From Prosthecodimorpha hirschii (GTDB taxonomy: Bacteria; Pseudomonadota; Alphaproteobacteria; Rhizobiales; Ancalomicrobiaceae): a stretch of 64,000 nt of DNA. Position numbers and translations under genes: made by a program. This document shows positions 58,680 through 64,000 of the stretch, one piece after another. The notes beneath the pieces were generated by a model, which made no database searches, was not told where the DNA came from, and was given only the letters and a program-made list of their open reading frames with translations. The stretch covers positions 3,166,734 to 3,230,733 of the forward strand of contig NZ_LJYW01000001.1 of NCBI RefSeq assembly GCF_001305515.1. The letters run 5' to 3'. Numbering within the stretch: the first letter of the stretch is position 1; each line of letters begins with the position of its first letter.

Positions 58680-60658
58680 CCGGCATGGGTGACATCCGCT
58701 CCACCCTGACCATGCAGCTCCTGAACCAGGTCAGCGGCCCGGCCGCCCGCATGCGACGGGACTTGCATGAGCTCGACGCGACGGCCCGCAAGGCCCAGGG
58801 CCGCCGAACGCTCGGTGGTGGACCTGGGAGTGGGATTGGAAGCGGGTCTGGCGCAGGCCTCGTCGCCGGTGTCGGCGCTGCCGGCACCGTCCTGGCTGGG
58901 AGCAGCCGGATGCTGGCCGGCGCCATTGGGGGCTATGCGGCCGGCTCTACCGCTTTTGACGGCTATCGCCGCTTTGCCGACTTCGAGCGTCGCCTGACCC
59001 GCGTCGGCCTCACCGCAGACGCAACCGCCGGCATGATCGCGCGGGCACGACCGCAGCTGAAGGCGACAGCACGCGAGGTCGGTCTGACCCAGTCCGAGGT
59101 CCTGGGCGGCGTTGAGGCGCTGGTCGCCGCCGGCCGCTCGCTGCCCGACGCCATGGCGTTCCTGCCGTCCGTCGCTCGCACCGCCCAGGCCGCCGGGGCC
59201 GAGATCGTCGATATCGCCAACTCGGCCGATGCGCTTGGGACCTCGCTGAAGATCCCCGCCAAGTCGATGCAGCAGGCCTTCGACATTCTTGTGGCCGGCG
59301 GCAAGGCCGGCAAGTTCGAGCTGAAGGACATGGCCCGCTATCTGCCGAGCCTCGCCCCGGCCGCCGCCGCCATCGGAATGTCGGGCACCGAGGGCCTGCG
59401 CAAGATGGTTGCCATGCTGCAGGTGATCCGCGCGCAGACCGGCTCGGCCGAGGAGGCCGCGGCGTCGGCCAACAACATCTTCGCCAAGATGGAATCGGAG
59501 GAGACCGCGAAGAAGTTCTCCAAGATGGGTGTCGATCTGCGCAAGGAGATGACCAAGGCTCGCCAGGAGGGCCGCGACCTCCTGGAGGTGTTCCTGGATC
59601 TCTCGACCCGCGCCTTGAAGGGTGACCTCTCGAAGCTGCCGCAGCTCTTCCAGGATATGGAGTTCGCCCGTGGCATGCGGGCCCTCCTGGCGCAGCGCGG
59701 CGAACTCCAGCGGCTCGGGCATGCGCTGCGCTCCGTGGACGGCACGACGCTGAAGGATCTCGGCCAGGTCTCCGGCGATGCGGCCGCCGGGCTGAAGCGG
59801 CTGACGGATGCCTGGGACACGGCGCTGCGCTCGCTCGGCCGGCTCGCCGACAGCGCCGGCGTCTCAAGCCTGCTCTCCGGCCTCGGCAGCGCGGCCGAGA
59901 GCGCGGCGACGAGCTTCGACCATCTCGGCCGCTCGATCGGCGCGCTGGGCGAGGGCCGCATCCGCGACGGCGTGCGGGACCTCGCCAAGGCGGTCGAAGA
60001 TCCACTGCGCTTTCTCGGCGGCGAGCGTGGCGGTGTGCTCGGCGCCGTCCAGGACCGGATCGACGCTCGAATGGACAACGAGGTCGCCACCAAAGAGGCG
60101 CGGCTGAAGCAGATGATCGGCGTCTTCGAGACGACGGCCAAGCGGATCGACGAGAAGTACCGTGGCCGGACGATACCGGCCGAGATCGCCCGCATGCGGG
60201 AGCAGGCGGTCGCCGACATGATGGCGCTCCAGGCCGAGATCGCCCGACTGAAGTCGATGCGGCAGTCCACCGAGATCGGCGGCCGTCTCCCCGGTCTCCA
60301 GCCTTATGGTTCGCTCGACGATGCTGGTCCGCTCGACATCCCGAAGCCGCCGGCCCCGCCGACCGACCGGCTGCCGATCCGCAAGCCGACGCCTGAGCAG
60401 CGTCGAGCTCCTTGGTCGGGTACCGTCTTGCCGACGATGCCCGTCGCGCCGCTCGACGATCCGACGCGGGGTCTGCCGGAGACGATCCGGCAGAATGGCG
60501 AGGCGGCGGTCGCCGAAGCCAAGGCCATCGCGGCTCGCATCCAGGCCGCCTTCGATGCCGTCCATCCGGTGATCCGTCCGCGCGTGGAGGCACCCTCGGG
60601 CTTCAATGGCGGCTTCGCGCCGCCTGGCAACTATGGTGACGATGGCGGGCGGCGCTGA
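58676..60658 (+). CDS. tail tape measure protein
   Basis: A 660-aa GpT-type protein that sets tail length. The N-terminal helical part is followed by a Gly/Ala hydrophobic region near residues 60-85. A conserved core comes next (FADFERRLTRVGLTADATAGMIARARPQLKATAREVGLTQSEVLGGVEALVAAGRSL; IPAKSMQQAFDILVAGGKAGKFELKDMARYLPSLAPAAAAIGMSG). The C-terminal part is a long coiled coil and a Pro-rich tail. It is fairly short, suggesting a short contractile tail. Confidence 0.92.
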   Translation: MTGMGDIRSTLTMQLLNQVSGPAARMRRDLHELDATARKAQGRRTLGGGPGSGIGSGSGAGLVAGVGAAGTVLAGSSRMLAGAIGGYAAGSTAFDGYRRFADFERRLTRVGLTADATAGMIARARPQLKATAREVGLTQSEVLGGVEALVAAGRSLPDAMAFLPSVARTAQAAGAEIVDIANSADALGTSLKIPAKSMQQAFDILVAGGKAGKFELKDMARYLPSLAPAAAAIGMSGTEGLRKMVAMLQVIRAQTGSAEEAAASANNIFAKMESEETAKKFSKMGVDLRKEMTKARQEGRDLLEVFLDLSTRALKGDLSKLPQLFQDMEFARGMRALLAQRGELQRLGHALRSVDGTTLKDLGQVSGDAAAGLKRLTDAWDTALRSLGRLADSAGVSSLLSGLGSAAESAATSFDHLGRSIGALGEGRIRDGVRDLAKAVEDPLRFLGGERGGVLGAVQDRIDARMDNEVATKEARLKQMIGVFETTAKRIDEKYRGRTIPAEIARMREQAVADMMALQAEIARLKSMRQSTEIGGRLPGLQPYGSLDDAGPLDIPKPPAPPTDRLPIRKPTPEQRRAPWSGTVLPTMPVAPLDDPTRGLPETIRQNGEAAVAEAKAIAARIQAAFDAVHPVIRPRVEAPSGFNGGFAPPGNYGDDGGRR

Positions 60659-61071
60659 TGCTGATGTCGATCGGCCCCTTCGCGTTCGACCTTGTCGTCA
60701 ATGCCGACACCCTCGGTGAGGAGGCGACCGAGGATTTTGCCCGCAAGGACATCATCGGCAGCCGCAAGCCGTTCGAGCATGTCGGCGCCGGCGACGACCG
60801 CTTCACGATCCGCGGGGCGCTGTTCCCCGATCATCTCGGCGGCGGCGAGGCGGTGCGCAGTCTCGTTGCCCTGATGCGCACCGGCATGCCCCAGCTCCTG
60901 CTGCGCGGCGACGGCCGGCTTCTCGGTTGGGTCGTCATGACCAATATCCGCGCCGAGGCCACCCATCTCGACGGCCGGGGCCGGCCCGGACAGGTCACCT
61001 TCGAGATCGAATGCATGGCCTGCGACCAGCCGAGTGCGGCCGGGCACCTAGCGGCGCTGCTGTCGCTCTGA
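60658..61071 (+). CDS. tail protein U
   Basis: A 137-aa GpU-family protein: MLMSIGPFAFDLVVNADTLGEEATEDFARKDIIGSRKPFEHVGAGDDRFTIRGALFPDHLGG and TGMPQLLLRGDGRLLGWVVMTNI. It acts at the end of tail tube assembly. The ATG overlaps the tape measure stop (TGATG). Confidence 0.92.
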   Translation: MLMSIGPFAFDLVVNADTLGEEATEDFARKDIIGSRKPFEHVGAGDDRFTIRGALFPDHLGGGEAVRSLVALMRTGMPQLLLRGDGRLLGWVVMTNIRAEATHLDGRGRPGQVTFEIECMACDQPSAAGHLAALLSL

Positions 61072-61129
61072 GGTCTGTCTCGCCAAGACGGGCCAGCTCT
61101 CTGAAGCAAGACCCGCCGGAGGCAGCACC

Positions 61130-61351
61130 ATGCCGGTCGTCACGGTCCGCGCCCGCGGGATCACGCTCGAGCGGCTGGTGTTCAAGGTCGCAGGCGGCTT
61201 GGTGCCGGGTCTGGTGGAGCGAACCCTGGAGGCCAATCCCGATCTGGCGCAGGCGAGCGACGAACTCGTCGTCGGTACCCGCATCGTCATCCCTGAGGTC
61301 GGCGAGCTCGAGCGGGCGCGCACGATTCCACCCCTGCGGCTGGTCGACTGA
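61130..61351 (+). CDS. tail protein X (LysM-like)
   Basis: A 73-aa GpX protein: VRARGITLERLVFKVAG...VERTLEANPDLAQASDELVVGTRIVIPEV, a LysM-like fold at the baseplate hub. A CCGGAGG site precedes it. In P2 the gene lies in the lysis region; placement between U and D is common in other myophages. Confidence 0.9.
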   Translation: MPVVTVRARGITLERLVFKVAGGLVPGLVERTLEANPDLAQASDELVVGTRIVIPEVGELERARTIPPLRLVD

Positions 61352-61362
61352 CGGAGGCCTCA

Positions 61363-62403
61363 ATGGCAAACCTCGCCTGGTCGCGCGCCCGCTACGCAAT
61401 CACGCTCGGTGGCGTCTCGGTCGACGACCGGATCGCCCCCTATCTGATGCGGGTCGAGGTCGTCCTCAACGAGGAGGCCGATGCCGACACGGCCACGATC
61501 CTGCTCTCCGACACAATCCCCGGCACCGTGCCGCCCATGCCGGCCTTCGCACTGCCTCCGAAGGGCACGCCCGTCACCATCGCGCTCGGCGCCGAGCCTC
61601 GCGGTGTGACCCTGGTCTTCACCGGCTTCGTCGAGACCGCCCGTTCGCGGGGCGACCGCGGCGGCGGCCGGTCGATCGAGATCCGCTGCACGTCTCTCGA
61701 CACGACCTCCGACGCCAAGAGCCCGAAGACCCGTCACAAGGACGGGGCCAGCCTGAAGGACGCGGCCGCAGACTTCGGCACGGCCGGCGGCCTGACAATC
61801 GAGGTTCACGCGAGCCTCGGTTCGATCACGCGGCCCTATTGGGCCATGGATGGCGAGAGCGCCATCGGCTGGGGCCGACGCGTTGCGCGCGAGGTCGGCG
61901 GCCTCTTCAAGGTGGTCGGCACCCAGGGCGTCATCGTTCCCAAAGGCGCCGGTCTTTCCGCCAGCGGCCAGGCCCTGTCGCCGTTCTCCGTCACCTACGG
62001 CGTCAACGTCATCTCCTGGGACCTCGCCCCCGATGCCGGCCGCCCGCCCTTCGCCGAGGTCAATGGCCGCTGGTACGACCCGGCTCAGGCCAAGTGGCTG
62101 GAAAAGACCATCACGGTCACCGGCGGGACGGGCTCGACCCGGCAGAGCATTCGTCATTCTCGCGCCGACGAGGGCGAGGCCGGTGACGCGGCCATGGCCG
62201 AGGGCAAGGACCAGGAACACGAGAAGGGCGGCGGAACGGTCGAGATCGACGGCTTGGCCAGTGCGCAGGCCGGGGCTCCCGTAGTCGTCAGCGGCCTGCA
62301 TCCCGATATCGACCGCACCTACACCGCCAAGTCCGTCACCCACGCCCTCGACCGCGCCCGCGGCTTCGTCACGCGGATCGAACTCGCCCGCCCGCAGGGC
62401 TGA
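61363..62403 (+). CDS. tail protein D (late control / baseplate hub)
   Basis: A 346-aa GpD-family protein forming the hub under the tube, as T4 gp27 does. Features are the start WSRARYAITLGGVSVDDRIAPYLMRVEVVLNEEADADTATILL, FTGFVETARSRGDRGGGRSIEIRCTSLDTTSDAKSPKTRHKDGASLKDAAADF, and a closing VVSGLHPDIDRTYTAKSVTHALDRARGFVTRIEL. ACGGAGG precedes the start. Last gene of the tail block. Confidence 0.92.
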   Translation: MANLAWSRARYAITLGGVSVDDRIAPYLMRVEVVLNEEADADTATILLSDTIPGTVPPMPAFALPPKGTPVTIALGAEPRGVTLVFTGFVETARSRGDRGGGRSIEIRCTSLDTTSDAKSPKTRHKDGASLKDAAADFGTAGGLTIEVHASLGSITRPYWAMDGESAIGWGRRVAREVGGLFKVVGTQGVIVPKGAGLSASGQALSPFSVTYGVNVISWDLAPDAGRPPFAEVNGRWYDPAQAKWLEKTITVTGGTGSTRQSIRHSRADEGEAGDAAMAEGKDQEHEKGGGTVEIDGLASAQAGAPVVVSGLHPDIDRTYTAKSVTHALDRARGFVTRIELARPQG

Positions 62404-62522
62404 CGGTCGAGACCGGGACTGCCGGCCCATCCCCGGAGGCTTCCCAGATGCGCTTTCCCCTGCGCGCCGAATGGCTCGCCTCTCCGCGCTCGCCCCTCAC
62501 CCCTGACCGCACAAGGACATCC

Positions 62523-63002
62523 ATGCATTGGCTTGATCGTGCCCGCGCCTATCTCGGTCTCGCCGAGATCGTCGGCCCCCATCATAATCCCAAGGTCGTC
62601 GGGCTCTGGAAGACCGCCAGGGTTCCGGGCGTCTCCGACGACGAGACGCCCTGGTGCGCCGCCTTCGTCTCCGCCGTGCTCGAAGAGGCCGGCATCGTCT
62701 CCGCCCGCACCGGCTGGGCGCGGTCCTACCTGACCTGGGGCATCAAGCTCGGCGCACCGGCCGTCGGCGCCATCGTGGTGTTCGAGCGCGGACCCCATGC
62801 CGGCCATGTCGGCTTTGTGGTCGGCAAGGACAAGGCCGACCATCTGATGGTGCTGGGCGGCAACCAGGGCAATGCCGTCTCGATCAAACCGTTCGATCGC
62901 AAACGTGCACTCGGCTATCGCTGGCCGGCCGGGTCGGAGCCGGACAATTTTGCCCTGCCGCTCATGACCAGCGACGGACAGCTCTCCCGGAGCGAGGCCT
63001 GA
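62523..63002 (+). CDS. endolysin-like TIGR02594/NlpC-P60-type peptidase
   Basis: A 159-aa protein starting MHWLDRARAYLGLAEIVGPHHNPKVVGLWKTA, the TIGR02594 pattern. A catalytic Cys lies in ETPWCAAFVSAVLEEAG near residue 44 and His in HAGHVGFVVG near residue 94, as in CHAP/NlpC-P60 amidases that cut peptidoglycan. There is no signal peptide, so it needs the holin to reach the wall. AAGGA supports this ATG; an in-frame ATG at 62448 has GGAGG and would add 25 residues. Confidence 0.88.
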   Translation: MHWLDRARAYLGLAEIVGPHHNPKVVGLWKTARVPGVSDDETPWCAAFVSAVLEEAGIVSARTGWARSYLTWGIKLGAPAVGAIVVFERGPHAGHVGFVVGKDKADHLMVLGGNQGNAVSIKPFDRKRALGYRWPAGSEPDNFALPLMTSDGQLSRSEA

Positions 63003-63004
63003 CC

Positions 63005-63340
63005 ATGCTGGGTCTCGGACTTCTCCTCCCCAGCCGTGGGGCTCTCGCCGCGCTGCTCGGAGGCCTCATCGCGCTCGGGATCGTAGCGCTCGTTGCCGAG
63101 GAACGCGGCGCCACCCGGGAACGCGCCGCCTGCCTGGCGCGCGCCATCGCCGAGCAGAACCGCCAGGCCCTCGCCAACGAGACCGCTCGCGAAGCCACCC
63201 GTGCCATTGCGCTCGGCTCGCTCGAGGCCGAGCGCCAGACCGCCGCCATCCTCGACGAGGTGCTTCATGCTCCGGTCCCTGCCTCTCCTCGCTGCGGTCT
63301 CGGCGCTGACCGCGTGCGCGCCCTCGACCGGCTCCGGTAA
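63005..63340 (+). CDS. Rz-like inner-membrane spanin
   Basis: A 111-aa protein with one N-terminal membrane helix (about residues 8-30, GALAALLGGLIALGIVALVA). A long charged helix of the i-spanin type follows (EERGATRERAACLARAIAEQNRQALANETAREATRAIALGSLEAERQTAAILDE). Spanins fuse the inner and outer membranes in the last step of lysis. The Rz1-like lipoprotein gene overlaps its end in another frame. Confidence 0.8.
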   Translation: MLGLGLLLPSRGALAALLGGLIALGIVALVAEERGATRERAACLARAIAEQNRQALANETAREATRAIALGSLEAERQTAAILDEVLHAPVPASPRCGLGADRVRALDRLR

Positions 63341-63575
63341 CCCGCCGCGGATCGACCCCGTCGACCTCACCCTGACGCGCGCCTGCGAACGGCCAGCAAC
63401 GCTCCCGAACCGCGACCTCTCCGAGGACGAAGTCGTCCGGTTCTGGGGCTCCGATCGCAAGCATCTCGTCGACTGTGCGAACCGGCACCAGGCCCATGTC
63501 GGGGCGATCAGGATCCGTGACGACCTGATCGCCGGGCGCAGTCCCAACCTCACCCCCACAGGAGGACGCCCATGA
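63267..63575 (+). CDS. Rz1-like outer-membrane spanin lipoprotein
   Basis: A 102-aa lipoprotein. A short signal peptide (MLRSLPLLAAVSALTAC) ends in a lipobox with Cys17, followed by a small polar domain with Pro-rich start. It begins inside the Rz-like gene in the +1 frame, the classic overlapping Rz/Rz1 layout. The two should form the spanin complex across the periplasm. Confidence 0.8.
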   Translation: MLRSLPLLAAVSALTACAPSTGSGNPPRIDPVDLTLTRACERPATLPNRDLSEDEVVRFWGSDRKHLVDCANRHQAHVGAIRIRDDLIAGRSPNLTPTGGRP

Positions 63576-63940
63576 GCGAGCCGGTGTTTCTTGGGCTCTC
63601 CGTCAAAGTCATCGTCGCCGGTGCCGTTGGGAGCGCCGTCGGCATGGTGCTCGGCACCGGACGCTGGTGGGAGCGCATCACCCGCGGCCTCGTCGGCGCC
63701 GCCAGCGCCTATGTCTGGCATCCCGTCGCGGCCAAGATCCTGATCGGGACCGCCGCGCTCCTGCTCGAAGACAAGCACCTGCCGTCTCCGGCCGAGATGG
63801 AGCCCGTCGCCGCCTTCCTGTTCGGCGTCGTCGGCATGATCGCCTGTCAGGCCGCCATCAACACCGTCACGGCCGTCCGCGATCGGGCGGATGATTTTGT
63901 CGAGCGGGAGGTGAAAGGAAAGGCCGCCGGCGACGATTGA
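63572..63940 (+). CDS. holin-like membrane protein
   Basis: A 122-aa protein with hydrophobic segments at about residues 12-30 (VIVAGAVGSAVGMVLG), 40-65 and 80-100 (VAAFLFGVVGMIACQAAI), and a charged C-terminus. Size, topology and position in the lysis cluster fit a holin, although placement after the spanins is unusual. It is coupled to the Rz1-like gene by ATGA. Confidence 0.65.
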   Translation: MSEPVFLGLSVKVIVAGAVGSAVGMVLGTGRWWERITRGLVGAASAYVWHPVAAKILIGTAALLLEDKHLPSPAEMEPVAAFLFGVVGMIACQAAINTVTAVRDRADDFVEREVKGKAAGDD

Positions 63941-63970
63941 AGAACCAGCATATGGAGAAGTATCTCAGCG

Positions 63971-64000
63971 GGGGTGCGCCGACCATCGTCGGCGCACCCC
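63971..64000 (+). terminator. strong hairpin at the end of the late operon
   Basis: A perfect 13-bp inverted repeat (GGGGTGCGCCGAC / GTCGGCGCACCCC) with a 4-base loop ends exactly at the window edge. It lies 30 bases after the holin-like gene stop. Any T tract would be outside the window. Confidence 0.75.

Larger units (their letters stand above)
15840..64000. mobile_element. prophage (hybrid lambda-head, P2-tail myophage) with serine recombinase
   Basis: From the recombinase operon to the window edge nearly every gene is phage-type: recombinase, repressor pair, replication genes, methyltransferase, terminase, capsid, contractile tail, lysis. The module order is continuous and most genes are intact, so this looks like a recent prophage. 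The left edge is uncertain: it could instead begin just after tRNA-Ser and include the restriction operon. The right edge is near or beyond the window end. Confidence 0.75.

Noticed and set aside
58191-58700. P2-style -1 frameshift making E and E'
   Set aside because: No slippery T or A run was seen near the end of E, and the next frame starts directly with the tape measure gene.

Overview
The window is high-GC DNA from an alphaproteobacterium, most likely of the order Hyphomicrobiales (Rhizobiales). The evidence is the conserved chromosomal block lptA-lptB-rpoN-hpf-ptsN, followed by DUF1150 and hsp20 genes. No species is claimed.

Region 1 (1-7.1 kb) is core chromosome. It holds LPS export genes, sigma-54, the hibernation factor, the nitrogen PTS EIIA protein, a small heat-shock protein, a sulfotransferase-like protein and tRNA-Ser(GGA). 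Two core genes look damaged or atypical as read here: rpoN has a +1 frameshift about 55 codons in, and lptA is short, apparently lacking its middle.

Region 2 (7.1-15.8 kb) starts straight after the tRNA, a common integration target. It is a single minus-strand defence operon in which every gene overlaps the next: a half-size HsdS, HsdM, a RhuM-family protein, a full HsdS, HsdR and a YgjP-like metallopeptidase. A TTGACA-17-TAGCAT promoter precedes it.

Region 3 (15.8-20.8 kb) holds a large serine recombinase operon (HTH protein, recombinase, DUF2924 protein, 66-aa protein), then an XRE/ImmA regulatory pair and a divergent sigma-like gene. Two copies of a two-block element lie in inverted orientation around this control block.

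Region 4 (20.9-36.3 kb) holds phage DNA metabolism genes in a mostly coupled plus-strand run: a Sak4-like ATPase, a putative ssDNA-binding protein, an SF2 helicase with an intein inside its Walker A motif, a PD-(D/E)XK nuclease, a primase-helicase, a RuvC-like resolvase and a ParB-methyltransferase fusion. Small regulators and a putative small terminase follow. Several repeat clusters lie between these genes.

Region 5 (36.3-38.3 kb) is AT-rich accessory DNA between the putative small and the large terminase.

Region 6 (38.3-64 kb) is a complete myophage structural and lysis module. The head is lambda-like: GpA terminase, GpW, GpB portal, protease-capsid fusion and DUF2190. The contractile tail is P2-like: V, W, J, I, fibres, FI, FII, E, T, U, X and D. 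Lysis genes are an endolysin, overlapping Rz/Rz1 and a holin-like protein, ending at a strong hairpin at the window edge. Most prophage genes look intact. The integration endpoints cannot both be fixed from this window.
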